This document shows, piece after piece, positions 43,101 through 52,109 of a stretch of 64,000 nucleotides of DNA (within the stretch, counting starts at the first letter, position 1; every line of letters begins with the position of its first letter). A program made the position numbers and the translations under genes. The notes beneath the pieces are model-generated. The model ran no database searches. It worked only from the letters and a program-made list of their open reading frames with translations, and was not told where the DNA came from. Where the stretch lies: positions 1-64,000 of the forward strand of contig JBMYTN010000009.1 in NCBI GenBank assembly GCA_049604415.1. Reading direction: 5' to 3'. Source of the stretch: JBMYTN01 sp049604415 (GTDB lineage Bacteria > Pseudomonadota > Alphaproteobacteria > Rhodospirillales > Rhodospirillaceae).

Positions 43101-43965
43101 CGCGGGACCTCAAATCCGAATAGAGATAGGGAACGACAATGGCGAAAACGACCATCATCATGACCATGGCCGAGCTGGCCGCCTGACCCAAATCCCCCCG
43201 GGAGAACGCCATGGCGTACATATAGGTGGCGGGCAAATCGGTGGCATAGCCAGGGCCACCGCCGGTCAAAGCGATGACAAGATCGAAGCTTTTGATCGCC
43301 AAATGGGCCAAAACGATGAAGGCGGACAGGAACACCGGCGCCATGGAGGGGATCAGGATCGAGGTGTAAATCCGCGTGGTCGGGATGCCATCGACCTGGG
43401 CGGCCTTGATGATCTCAGGGTCTACCGCCCTGAGGCCGGACAGGAACAGGGCCATGACAAAGCCCGAGGCCTGCCAGACCCCAGCCAGGACCACGGTGTA
43501 GATCGCCATATCGGGATCCACCAACCAGCTGAATTTGAAATTTTCAAAACCCCAGCCTTGGACCACAGCCTCGATCCCCAAACCGGGATTGAGGATCCAT
43601 TTCCATGCCGTCCCGGTCACGATCAGGGACAGGGCCATGGGATAGAGATAGATGGTGCGCAGCACGCCTTCGGTGCGGATCTTCTGATCGAGCAAAATGG
43701 CCAGCAGCAGGCCGAGCCCCATGGAGATCAGGATGAACAGCGCGCCGAACAGGAACAGATTGTCCATGGCGGTGTCCCAGCGCGGGGCCGCCAGCAGGCG
43801 TTCATATTGGATCAGACCTTCGATTTCATATTTTGGCAGCAAGCGGGATTTGGTCAGGGAAATCCACGCGGTCCAACCGATAAAGCCGTAAACAAAAATC
43901 AGAATGGCGGCAAAGGACGGCGCCACCACCATTTTGGGCAAATGGCGTTCCAGCAGGCGAACCAT
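43093..43965 (-). CDS. gtsB: Sugar ABC importer permease, MalF type
   Basis: 290 aa, six predicted helices, EAA-type loop KAAQVDGIPTTRIYTSILIP. The N-terminal helix and LTKSRLLPKYEIEGLIQYERL segment match GtsB-like CUT1 permeases. Forms the heterodimeric channel with the downstream permease. About 107 bases separate it from the binding protein gene; that gap has an inverted arrangement of GTGTGACACCC and GGGTGCC but no clear U-tract. Confidence 0.92.
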   Translation of the reverse strand: MVRLLERHLPKMVVAPSFAAILIFVYGFIGWTAWISLTKSRLLPKYEIEGLIQYERLLAAPRWDTAMDNLFLFGALFILISMGLGLLLAILLDQKIRTEGVLRTIYLYPMALSLIVTGTAWKWILNPGLGIEAVVQGWGFENFKFSWLVDPDMAIYTVVLAGVWQASGFVMALFLSGLRAVDPEIIKAAQVDGIPTTRIYTSILIPSMAPVFLSAFIVLAHLAIKSFDLVIALTGGGPGYATDLPATYMYAMAFSRGDLGQAASSAMVMMMVVFAIVVPYLYSDLRSRDD

Positions 43966-44072
43966 GGCCTCCTCCTATGCAGCAGAGGCAAATGTCTTGG
44001 GGAGTGTGACACCCTCCTCCCAAGCCGGAAGAAGGGTGCCAGCACAGACAGACTGTCAGCGAGTGCCAGAGC

Positions 44073-45320
44073 TTAATAGGTGTTTGCCACCGCGCTGGAG
44101 AGCTGAGCCACCGCCTCGGCAGAGGACATGTCGGAGTTAAAGTGGGCGGTTACCACATCGGTGATGGCCCCGGCCTGATCGCCCCGCAGGGCCATGCCAT
44201 GGGCATAGCTCGGCAGCAGGGAGCCGCCGCCGGAGCTGGCGGTCATTTCGTCAGAAGACAGACCGGCGCAGCTATCAAACTCATCAAGCGCCACATCGGT
44301 CCGGGCCGGGATCGAGCCCTTGTTCAGGTTAAACACCTTCTGGAAATTTTGCCCCATGATCAGCTTGGCCAGGAGGTTTTGACCAGCAATCTTGTCATCG
44401 CCATCGACGTTGAACATGGCGAAGCTGTCCACATTGTAGAGGAAGCCATCGCCCGGGGCAGAGGCACACAGGAAGTCCTTGCCCGGCTCCTTGCCCGCCG
44501 CAATGAATTCACCCTTGGCCCAGTCGCCCATGATCTGGAAGGCGGCCTCGCCATTGATGACCATAGAGGTGGCGAGGTTCCAGTCCCGACCCGGGAAGTT
44601 CTCATCCACATAGCCGCGCAGGGTCCGCATCTGGTCGAACACGGCGATCATGGTATCGGACTGCAAGGTGTCCTGGTCCAGATCGACAAAGGCCTTCTTG
44701 AAGAACTCCGGACCACCCAGGCTGAGCGCAACCACTTCAAAAATGGTGGCGTCCTGCCAGGCTTGGCCACCATGGGCCAGCGGGGTGATCCCAGCGGCTT
44801 GCAGGGTTTCAGCGGCCTTGTTGAACTCTTCCCAAGAGGTCGGCATGGACAGGCCATTGGCGGACAGCACCTCCGCATTGGCCCAGATCCAGTCAACCCG
44901 GTGCACATTCACTGGCGCAGCACACCAGGTGCCTTCGCATTTCATATGGGCGGCGATGGACTCCGGCAGATTGGCTGCCCAGCCTTCGGCTTCGGCCACC
45001 GCAGAAATATCGGCCAGAACGCCTTCGTCATACCATTCCTGGATCGCCGGGCCTTTCAGCTGCACCGCCGTCGGCGCATTGCCGGACAGCACGCGGGCGC
45101 GCAGAGCGGTCATGGCCGCATCGCCGCCACCGCCAGCCACCGGCATATCGGTCCAGGTGCCACCATTGTCGGCGAACTCTTTTTGCAGCACGGCGACGGA
45201 TTTGGCTTCGCCACCGGAGGTCCACCAATGCAACACTTCCACTTCCGGATTGGCCTGGGCGGCCCCGGCGGCCAGCAGACAGAGGGCCGTGGTGGCGGCG
45301 AGTGCGGTTTTCTGGAACAT
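44073..45320 (-). CDS. gtsA: Glucose/mannose-type sugar-binding protein
   Basis: 415 aa from the ATG at 45320, with GGGAGGAAATCAG upstream. A signal peptide (FQKTALAATTALCLLAAGAA) precedes VEVLHWWTSGGEAKSV, then GGGGDAAMTALRARVLSG and LKGPAIQEW, a layout typical of GtsA and other CUT1 glucose/mannose binders. Periplasmic receptor for the importer. The divergent two-component system at 45548 suggests substrate-linked control as with GltR/GtrS of Pseudomonas. The sugar is inferred from family resemblance. Confidence 0.9.
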   Translation of the reverse strand: MFQKTALAATTALCLLAAGAAQANPEVEVLHWWTSGGEAKSVAVLQKEFADNGGTWTDMPVAGGGGDAAMTALRARVLSGNAPTAVQLKGPAIQEWYDEGVLADISAVAEAEGWAANLPESIAAHMKCEGTWCAAPVNVHRVDWIWANAEVLSANGLSMPTSWEEFNKAAETLQAAGITPLAHGGQAWQDATIFEVVALSLGGPEFFKKAFVDLDQDTLQSDTMIAVFDQMRTLRGYVDENFPGRDWNLATSMVINGEAAFQIMGDWAKGEFIAAGKEPGKDFLCASAPGDGFLYNVDSFAMFNVDGDDKIAGQNLLAKLIMGQNFQKVFNLNKGSIPARTDVALDEFDSCAGLSSDEMTASSGGGSLLPSYAHGMALRGDQAGAITDVVTAHFNSDMSSAEAVAQLSSAVANTY

Positions 45321-45444
45321 CTGATTTCCTCCCAATTCTGATCGCTGTGTCGCGACCTCTTTTTTGATCCCAGGACCATAAACCCGGCAATTTGGTCAGG
45401 TAAATCGCTTTGCTGAGATGGTGCAGCGCAGCTTTGGTCTTTGC

Positions 45445-45460
45445 GTTACAGGGTGTTACA
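45445..45460. promoter_or_regulatory. GTTACA direct repeat, possible response-regulator site
   Basis: GTTACA at 45445-45450 is repeated at 45455-45460, a 10-base step, in the gap between divergent gtsA and the response-regulator gene. OmpR-family regulators typically bind such tandem half-sites. The role is inferred from spacing and position. Confidence 0.45.
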
Positions 45461-45547
45461 TTGGCACGGCGTGGTGCAGATGCTCTCCCCCTGCCCGCCT
45501 GCGGGTTAAAAAAAGGCGCAAGCAAAAAAACCTAGAGGAAATGACCC

Positions 45548-46303
45548 ATGTCCGTCCCCCGCTTATTGGTGGTTGATGACGATTTGGAGATGCGGGACAT
45601 GTTGACCCGGTTCCTCCAGCGCCATGGCTTTTGTGTTTTGGCCGCCAGCACCCAGGCGGAGATCGAAGCCCATCTAGACGACAACCGCATCGATTTGATT
45701 TTGCTGGATGTGATGCTCGGCGATGAAAATGGCATCACCATCTGCCGGGAGCTGCGCCAAAGCCAGGATGTACCGATCATATTGGTCTCCGCCCTGTCCG
45801 CCGATCACCAACGCATGGCGGGCTATGAGGTCGGTGCCGATGATTACATCTCCAAGCCATTCAATCCCGATCTGCTGCTCGCCCGCGTCCGGGCTGTGCT
45901 GCGCCGGGGTTTGCGGGTGGCCTCCCTGACCTATCGGCGCAACACCAATCTCTATCGCTTTGCCGGTTGGACCTATGACGGCAAAAAAGACGCGGTGACC
46001 GCCCCGGGCGGGTTTCAGGTCTCCCTATCCAAGCGGGAAACCAGCCTGCTGAAGGTTTTGCTGTCCAACCCCCGGATCCCGCTGACCCGCCAGGAGATCG
46101 CCGAGACCTTGGACCGGGACCGTCCGGACCCACCGACCGAGGGCCGCCAGGACCTGAAACCGGAAGAAAGCCGAGCCATTGACGTGCTGGTGGGTCGGCT
46201 GCGCTCCAAACTGGAACCCAATCCCAAAGACCCGACCTTGCTGCGGACCGAGCGCGGCATTGGCTATGTGCTGGCCGCCGATGTGGTTTCCGAGGATCTC
46301 TGA
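45548..46303 (+). CDS. OmpR-family response regulator
   Basis: 251 aa, preceded by AGAGGAAAT. A receiver domain has the acidic pair at D10-D12, phosphoacceptor Asp54 in LLDVMLGDENG, and Lys103 in ISKPFNP. A winged-helix output domain ends with LRSKLEPNPKDP and RTERGIGYVLAAD. Next to a sugar importer and a kinase, it parallels GltR of Pseudomonas, which controls glucose uptake. The kinase gene overlaps its 3' end. Confidence 0.92.
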   Translation: MSVPRLLVVDDDLEMRDMLTRFLQRHGFCVLAASTQAEIEAHLDDNRIDLILLDVMLGDENGITICRELRQSQDVPIILVSALSADHQRMAGYEVGADDYISKPFNPDLLLARVRAVLRRGLRVASLTYRRNTNLYRFAGWTYDGKKDAVTAPGGFQVSLSKRETSLLKVLLSNPRIPLTRQEIAETLDRDRPDPPTEGRQDLKPEESRAIDVLVGRLRSKLEPNPKDPTLLRTERGIGYVLAADVVSEDL

Positions 46304-47798
46304 AATCTTGCGCTCCCTGAACCCAGGACCGGTTAGCTTGCGCCTGCGCATGGTGATCTGCTGCGCCCTGGCCGGTCTGGGCGGCGGTGTGGCGAGCTGG
46401 ATCTGGACGTCTTCCGAATCTGCCTGGGAAGATCACAAAACCCGCGCCTTCCTAACCGGTCTGGCCATCCATGAAAGCGTCATGACCGGCGCGGCCTTGC
46501 CCGATGGCGTGATCTTTCAGCCCCTCGCCGATGGCCAGTCCCCCAGCGATATCGCCTCCGCCACGGCCCCCGGCCCCCTCCTGGTGACCCAGCTGTCCTT
46601 CCTGGAGCCCTCGCCGCGCGGCGATCCTTCCCCCCTCAGGGAGCCGGATCTGCGCATTCTGGTGCTGTCTCCGGATTTGCAATATCCGGTCGGTGCGCTC
46701 AGCGGTGCGGCGGGGCCGAGCCCGGCGGCAGGCTTTGCCGAGCTGGCCCGGCTGTTGGCCAGCTATTGCAGCACTCCGCGCCTGTTCCTGCGTCAGGAGG
46801 CCCAGCCCTGGATCGAAATCCAAGCCCCCGGGGTTTGGCAGTGTGACGCCGCACCCCAAGACCGGCGGCTTTGGGCCTTGGTCTTGGTCTTGGGTTTGGC
46901 CGGGCTGTTGGTGGCCCAGATCAGCGATAGCACCGGCGGCTTTGCCCGATTGGCCGCCCGGCTTAGCCGGGAGGATCGCTTCCGGATCCCGGAGCCCCAT
47001 CCCGAGGAAGGCCCAACGGAGCTGCGGGCCATTGCCGCCGGAGTCAATCACAGCCTGACCCAAGAGCGTGACCAACTGGCCAAACGCGCGTTGATCCTGT
47101 CTGGCGTTAGCCACGACCTGGGCACTCCGGCAACCAGGCTGCGGCTACGCACCGCATTGATCGAGGATGCGGCATTGCGAGGCAAGGTCGAGGCGGATAT
47201 CGACCGCATGACCGAGATGATTGAGAGTGTGCTGACCTATACCCGCTCCGAGTTGGATCAGGAGCCGCCGGAATGGCTTTCGCTAACCGCCTTGGTAGAT
47301 GCCATTGTCGCCGATTATGCCGATCTGGACCGGCCCGTGACCTTTGAACCGGACAGCCCGTCCGCTCACCAGCCTGCGCCGCGCTCCTTGTTTGCCTTCA
47401 ACAGCTCGATGGGGCCGTCAAAGCAGCGCCCACCGGAGCCCTCCGAAGACCTGCATCGGGTGCTGATCCAAGCCCGTCCGCTGGCCCTGCGCCGGGCCTT
47501 GGGCAATCTGATCGACAATGCGTTGAAATATGGCCGTCGGGCCCATGTCAGCGTGTCTGCGACATCGGAACGGGCCGATATTCTGGTCCGCGATGAAGGC
47601 GGCCATGCCCTCTCCGATGCGGAGCTGGAACAGCTGACCGCACCATTCCAGCGCGGCAGCAATGCCGGGAGCACCAAAGGGGTTGGCCTCGGCCTGACCA
47701 TTGTCGCCACCATTGCCCAACAGCATGGCGGCAGCTTGCGCTTTGAAAGCCACGCCCAGGGCCTCTGCGCGGTCCTGAGTCTGCCACGCAGTGCCTAA
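46281..47798 (+). CDS. Sensor histidine kinase, EnvZ/GtrS-like
   Basis: 505 aa from the ATG at 46281, which overlaps the regulator gene by 23 bases; a TTG at 46308 is another option. Two membrane helices (near residues 25-45 and 195-215) flank a periplasmic domain of about 150 aa with one Cys pair. The H-box is SGVSHDLGTPATRLRLR (His278), the N-box NLIDNALKYG, and the G-boxes VRDEGG and GVGLGLTIV. It should phosphorylate the upstream response regulator. The ligand is probably a sugar or its oxidation product by context. Confidence 0.9.
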   Translation: MWFPRISEILRSLNPGPVSLRLRMVICCALAGLGGGVASWIWTSSESAWEDHKTRAFLTGLAIHESVMTGAALPDGVIFQPLADGQSPSDIASATAPGPLLVTQLSFLEPSPRGDPSPLREPDLRILVLSPDLQYPVGALSGAAGPSPAAGFAELARLLASYCSTPRLFLRQEAQPWIEIQAPGVWQCDAAPQDRRLWALVLVLGLAGLLVAQISDSTGGFARLAARLSREDRFRIPEPHPEEGPTELRAIAAGVNHSLTQERDQLAKRALILSGVSHDLGTPATRLRLRTALIEDAALRGKVEADIDRMTEMIESVLTYTRSELDQEPPEWLSLTALVDAIVADYADLDRPVTFEPDSPSAHQPAPRSLFAFNSSMGPSKQRPPEPSEDLHRVLIQARPLALRRALGNLIDNALKYGRRAHVSVSATSERADILVRDEGGHALSDAELEQLTAPFQRGSNAGSTKGVGLGLTIVATIAQQHGGSLRFESHAQGLCAVLSLPRSA

Positions 47799-47888
47799 AC
47801 AGCTTCGGCAGTCATTGCGCGGAATTGACCCCGGCTGAGCGTCGTGTAGAAGAAGGGCACGCGACAACAGACCAAAAAAAGCCAAACC

Positions 47889-48656
47889 ATGTGTGAACTT
47901 CTTGGCATGTCCGCCAACACGCCCACGGATCTGTGTTTCTCCTTTGCCGGATTGATGGAACGAGGCGGCCATACCGGCCCGCATAAGGACGGGTTCGGGG
48001 TGGTGTTTTATGACGGCAAAGGCGTGCAGCCATTTATGGATTCCAAGCCGGCCAATGAGTCCCGCTTGGCGGCCCTGCTGCGGGATTATTCAATCAAAAG
48101 CCATGTGGCCATCAGCCATGTCCGCCAGGCAACCCATGGCCGGGTCTGCCTGGAGAACACCCACCCGTTTATGCGTCATCTCTGGGGCCGGACTTGGTGC
48201 TTTGCCCATAATGGCAAGCTCTATGGCATCAAAGGTCGCCCGCTAACCCGGTTCGAGCCGGTGGGAACCACCGACAGCGAACATGCCTTTTGCTGGATCA
48301 TGGATCAGCTTGCCGCCCGTTGGCCGGACCGCCCGCGCTCGATGGCCCCGGTGCACCGGTTTTTGGGTCAGCTGTGCAAGGATGTTGCGACATTGGGCAC
48401 GTTCAATGTGCTGATCAGCGAGGGGCGCTTTCTCTACACCCATTGCTCCACCTTGCTCAGCCACATCACCCGGCGCGCGCCCTTTGGCGAGGCCCGGCTG
48501 ATTGATGCGGATTTGAGTGTGGATTTTAAGGCCCTGACCACGCCGAGCGATGTGGTCACCGTGATTGCAACCCGCCCCCTAACCGATGATGAGGTTTGGC
48601 AGGCCGTTGACCCCGGCACCTTCCTGGTGTTCCGGGATGGTGAAGTTATCGTTTAG
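47889..48656 (+). CDS. Class II glutamine amidotransferase, YafJ-like
   Basis: 255 aa. Cys2 after Met (MCELLGMSANTP) is the expected N-terminal nucleophile, with SHVRQATHG, NTHPF and FAHNGKL supplying the glutaminase pocket. The chain has no synthetase or isomerase partner domain, as in YafJ/DUG3-like stand-alone members. The acceptor or true substrate is unknown. It ends next to a hairpin-repeat patch that separates it from the convergent diguanylate cyclase. Confidence 0.9.
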   Translation: MCELLGMSANTPTDLCFSFAGLMERGGHTGPHKDGFGVVFYDGKGVQPFMDSKPANESRLAALLRDYSIKSHVAISHVRQATHGRVCLENTHPFMRHLWGRTWCFAHNGKLYGIKGRPLTRFEPVGTTDSEHAFCWIMDQLAARWPDRPRSMAPVHRFLGQLCKDVATLGTFNVLISEGRFLYTHCSTLLSHITRRAPFGEARLIDADLSVDFKALTTPSDVVTVIATRPLTDDEVWQAVDPGTFLVFRDGEVIV

Positions 48657-48675
48657 GGATTTTAGCGACCAACTC

Positions 48676-48780
48676 GGGCGCTTGAGCGCTCCCGGCATTT
48701 GCTTCGCAACCCGCGTTTTGGCTATGCCAAAACGCTATGCCTGCCGCGCTGTCCGCATTTTGGCGAAGCCAAAACGCTAT
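48676..48780. repeat. Second hairpin-repeat patch between convergent genes
   Basis: Two near-identical 23-base hairpins lie at 48713-48735 (10-bp stem from GCGTTTTGGC, loop TAT) and 48755-48777 (one A-C mismatch, loop GAA), each followed by TAT. To the left, the complement of CTCAAGCGCC (48677-48686) and TTTGCTTCGC (48699-48708) also occur in the 11735-12104 block. The patch fills the gap between the YafJ-like and cyclase genes and may also end transcription. Confidence 0.65.
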
Positions 48781-50558
48781 AGGTCAGACCCAAAGTCCGG
48801 GTTGGCATCGCGTTCTGTGATGACCCGGTTCCGACCGGCCCCTTTCGCGGTGTAGAGCGCCGTATCGGCCCGATGCATCAGGGCTTCAATGCGGTCCCGA
48901 CCCGCATCCTTGGCGGCCAGATCCTTGAGCATGGACACGCCGAAGCTGACGGTGACGAACAGCATTTCCGCATGACCTTCCAGCGGCATGGCCTGTTCCG
49001 CCACGGCCTCGCGCAGCCTTTCCGCCACCACGGCAGCGGCGTCCAGATCCGTGCCCGGCAACAACAGACCGAATTCCTCACCACCCAAGCGACCGAGAAT
49101 ATCAATGTCGCGCAGGCTGGCGGAAACGGTCTCGACCACCGCCACAAGGACCTTATCCCCCGCCGCATGGCCATAGCTGTCATTGACATGTTTGAAGCGG
49201 TCAATGTCGAACAGCACCATCGACAGCGGTTGATTGAAACGCCTTGCCCGTTTGATCTCGGCTCCGGCCCGCTCCAGGAAATAACGCCGATTGGCGATTC
49301 CAGTCAGGCTGTCGGTGGTGGCTTGGCGCTTTAGATCCTCTTCGATCTTTTTCCGTGCGGAAATGTCGGTGAAGGTAAAGAGGATTGCGGCTTTGCCGTC
49401 ATAATCGGTGCCGATGGCCGAGACCAATCCCCAAAAGGTGTCCGAGGCCTCTTCCACGCCCGGAAGACCACCGAGATCGCCATCCGGGTCCTTGGCCGCG
49501 CCGCCGACAGACCCCCCATCACCCTGCCCGGCAAAATGGGCTTCACCGCCGGACAAGCGGCCTTGGATGTTCAATTGGGCCAGGAAACTCTCGCGATTGG
49601 CAGCGTTGACCCATAAGGAGGCCCCGAGACGGCCCTTCAGCTCCTCGGCACATAGTCCGAAATGCTCAGCCGCGCGGTCATTGGCAAACAGGATCTCGCC
49701 GCTCTTCTGCTCCTCAATGAACACCGGGAACAGCGAGGCATCCAAAATGGTGCGCAAGCGCAACTCGCTGGCCGCTAAAGCCCGGGTGCGTTCTTCGACC
49801 CGGTCTTCCAGGCTGTGGGCCGACACTTCCAAGGCCCGGCGGCTGGCGGCCAATTCCCGGATTTGATCAAAGGACCGCAGCGAGGCGATCAAGGTCGTCA
49901 CCAGCTTGGTTTCGGTCAGCTCGGTCTTGGACTTATAGTCATTGATGTCATAGCGCAGGATGATGTCCCGCTCGGGCATTTGCCCGGGCTGGCCAGTGCG
50001 CAAGACCACCCGGACTTCCCGATTGCCCAGATCTTCGCGGATCCATTGCACCAGGGACAGGCCGGTATCTTCGGCCTCCATCACCACATCCATGAAGACC
50101 ACGGCGATGTCGGGCTCGCTGCGCAGCACCTCCTGGGCTTCCGGACCGCTTGAGGCGCTCAGAACTTTGATGCCGCGCTCCAGGTAGCGGAACGAGCCCA
50201 AAACAATGCGGGTGACGGCGTGGACTTCCGGATCATCATCGACCACCAACACCAAATAAGGCGGCTGGGTTCTGCGTTGGCCGCCTGGAGACCCATCCTG
50301 GTCGGTGCTGGCCTCATCATCCTCAAGCAGGATCAATTCGTCTTCAGGATCCGCCGCATCACCGTCGCCGCCCAGATACTCCCAGTCCTGGGGGGTATCA
50401 GCGGTTTTGGCATCGGTCTGGGCACCGGATGCCTCCATGCCGCCCGCAGAAGGGGTGCCATCGCCATCCGAAGCAGAGCTTGCCTCCCCCTCGTGGTTCG
50501 ATCCGTTTGGCAATGCGGTCAAAAAGCGGTCCTCAAATTTCGGCCAATAGATTGGCAT
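48777..50558 (-). CDS. Diguanylate cyclase with receiver and PAS domains
   Basis: 593 aa. Residues 1-100 are acidic and low complexity. A receiver domain (about 101-225) has DDDP and phosphoacceptor Asp157 in VFMDVVM, with the RTGQPGQMPERD segment seen in receivers of c-di-GMP proteins. A coiled coil (235-265) and a PAS domain (about 268-400) lead to a GGDEF domain with active GGEEF at 492-496 and an inhibitory I-site RDID at 483-486, so c-di-GMP synthesis with feedback control is expected. Its place beside the Tad pilus genes suggests a link to attachment. Confidence 0.92.
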   Translation of the reverse strand: MPIYWPKFEDRFLTALPNGSNHEGEASSASDGDGTPSAGGMEASGAQTDAKTADTPQDWEYLGGDGDAADPEDELILLEDDEASTDQDGSPGGQRRTQPPYLVLVVDDDPEVHAVTRIVLGSFRYLERGIKVLSASSGPEAQEVLRSEPDIAVVFMDVVMEAEDTGLSLVQWIREDLGNREVRVVLRTGQPGQMPERDIILRYDINDYKSKTELTETKLVTTLIASLRSFDQIRELAASRRALEVSAHSLEDRVEERTRALAASELRLRTILDASLFPVFIEEQKSGEILFANDRAAEHFGLCAEELKGRLGASLWVNAANRESFLAQLNIQGRLSGGEAHFAGQGDGGSVGGAAKDPDGDLGGLPGVEEASDTFWGLVSAIGTDYDGKAAILFTFTDISARKKIEEDLKRQATTDSLTGIANRRYFLERAGAEIKRARRFNQPLSMVLFDIDRFKHVNDSYGHAAGDKVLVAVVETVSASLRDIDILGRLGGEEFGLLLPGTDLDAAAVVAERLREAVAEQAMPLEGHAEMLFVTVSFGVSMLKDLAAKDAGRDRIEALMHRADTALYTAKGAGRNRVITERDANPDFGSDL

Positions 50559-50755
50559 TCCACTCTGAAGGGTTCAGCCTGCCTCGCTTAGCAAGGGGAC
50601 GCAAGCGTTGATCTGCCCCCCTATCCCTTTCTCCATATAGGTTTTCCACCCAATTTCGGCAGAATTTCAACCTACTTTGTTGATAAATCCTCTGCAAAAT
50701 AAAACCAAATAATCACCAATAAAGCCGCAGAATAATTGACAAATTAAAAGTCAAG

Positions 50756-50771
50756 TGTGATTTGCATCACT
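50756..50771. promoter_or_regulatory. CRP/FNR-type palindrome upstream of tadE-like genes
   Basis: TGTGATTTGCATCACT fits the Crp consensus (TGTGA, six bases, TCACA) at nine of ten positions. Just upstream, TTGAC (50736-50740) and GTCAA (50750-50754) form another inverted repeat and TTGACA could be a -35 box. The whole 50559-50863 gap is AT-rich and separates the cyclase gene from the tadE-like genes. Confidence 0.5.
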
Positions 50772-50863
50772 GTGCTTCCAAGCGGATAATACTAGAAACA
50801 GGGAGCGTGAAGAGCTCTCACAACAGTCAAAAAAACAGAGGACGCCCTTGCGGGCACAGCAAG

Positions 50864-51505
50864 ATGACACTCCCGGCCCTCCATAGCCAAATAAGGCGAT
50901 TCGCATGTCTTGCGGGCAGGTCTAAGATTCTGCACGCTGAAGACGGCGTGACCTCTGTGGAGTTCGCCGTGGCCGCCAGCATGCTCTCGGCGTTGCTGCT
51001 GGCTGTTGTTGAGATCGGCCTGATCATTTTGACCACGGCGCTGATGGAGGGCGGCCTGCGGGATGCGTCCCGCTTTGGCATCACCGGCCAAGGGGCCGAT
51101 GAAACCGAGCGCTTGACCTTAATTCTGGAAGAGGTGGAAACGGCGACCATCGGCTTGGTCGATATGGACAATGCCGAGATCGAGATGCTGATCTACCCCT
51201 CCTTCGGCGATGTGGGACGCGGCGAAAATTTCAGCGACACCAATGGCAATGGCACCCGCGATGACGGGGAGACCTATACCGATGAAAACGGCAATGGCAG
51301 CTATGACGATGATATCGGCGTTGCCGGGGCTGGGACGGCGCGGGATGTGGTGGTCTATCGGATGCGTTACCCCTGGAGTTTCATGACTCCTTTGGCCGGG
51401 GACCTCATCGGCAATGAAGACGGACAGTTGATCCTGGGTGCCTCCATCGTCGTGCGCAATGAGCCCTGGGAAGACCGGCCCATTGGCGAGGGAGGTGGCG
51501 GATGA
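50864..51505 (+). CDS. TadE-like pilus assembly pseudopilin
   Basis: 213 aa from the ATG at 50864; no strong ribosome-binding site was seen, and in-frame GTG 50807 or TTG 50762 are alternatives. The TadE signature AEDGVTSVEFAVAASML leads into one membrane helix (LSALLLAVVEIGLIILTTAL). The periplasmic part has a DTNGNGTRDDGETYTDENGN stretch of Asp/Asn/Gly repeats resembling calcium-binding loops. Overlaps the next gene by 4 bases. Part of the pilus locus that continues at 56679. Confidence 0.85.
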   Translation: MTLPALHSQIRRFACLAGRSKILHAEDGVTSVEFAVAASMLSALLLAVVEIGLIILTTALMEGGLRDASRFGITGQGADETERLTLILEEVETATIGLVDMDNAEIEMLIYPSFGDVGRGENFSDTNGNGTRDDGETYTDENGNGSYDDDIGVAGAGTARDVVVYRMRYPWSFMTPLAGDLIGNEDGQLILGASIVVRNEPWEDRPIGEGGGG

Positions 51506-52095
51506 CCGAACGTCGAGGCCTGCTCGCCCGTCTGCGCCCGCCAAAACTGCACGGTGGTTGGTTCGCCCGCCTCAGCCGCGAGGAAAAAGGCCTAGCCGCT
51601 GTGGAAATGGCCTTTGTCATCCCGGTGCTGGTGTTTTTGCTGCTTGGCGGCATTGAGATGGGCCGCCTGATCCTGATCAACCAAAAAGCCGACCGCGCAG
51701 CAGCAACCTTGGCCGATCTGATTTCCCAATCCGAAGCGGTGTCTGAGACCTCAATCCAAGATATTTTTGAGGCCGCGACCTGGGTGTTGGAGCCCTACCC
51801 GGCCGATCCCAATGCGGCGATGATCCTGACCTCCGTCATCGGCAATGGTGGGGCCCGGATCGCCTGGCAAAGGGCGCGCAACACCTCGCCCGGGGAAAGC
51901 CGGGTCGGTCAATCGGGTGGCGCGGCCAGCCTGCCGCCGGGCTTTGTGGTCCGGGATGGCGAGAATGTTGTGATCGCCGAGCTGTTTTACGACTATGAGC
52001 CCCTGTTCCTGCCGGACCTTGTCGGGTCCCGGGTGTTAAGCAAGTCTTCCTATTTTCGCCCTCGCTTTGCTATCTTAGATACAGTTCTTCGCTAA
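51502..52095 (+). CDS. Second TadE/TadG-like pilus assembly protein
   Basis: 197 aa. LAAVEMAFVIPVLVFLLLGG, then EMGRLILINQKADRAAATLAD, is the TadE-like N-terminal helix with the Glu at the expected place. The remainder is a periplasmic domain without named motifs. Translationally coupled to the upstream TadE-like gene (ATGA overlap); the pair probably forms minor pseudopilins of the Flp pilus. Confidence 0.85.
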   Translation: MTERRGLLARLRPPKLHGGWFARLSREEKGLAAVEMAFVIPVLVFLLLGGIEMGRLILINQKADRAAATLADLISQSEAVSETSIQDIFEAATWVLEPYPADPNAAMILTSVIGNGGARIAWQRARNTSPGESRVGQSGGAASLPPGFVVRDGENVVIAELFYDYEPLFLPDLVGSRVLSKSSYFRPRFAILDTVLR

Positions 52096-52109
52096 AGGGG
52101 GTCCTGACT

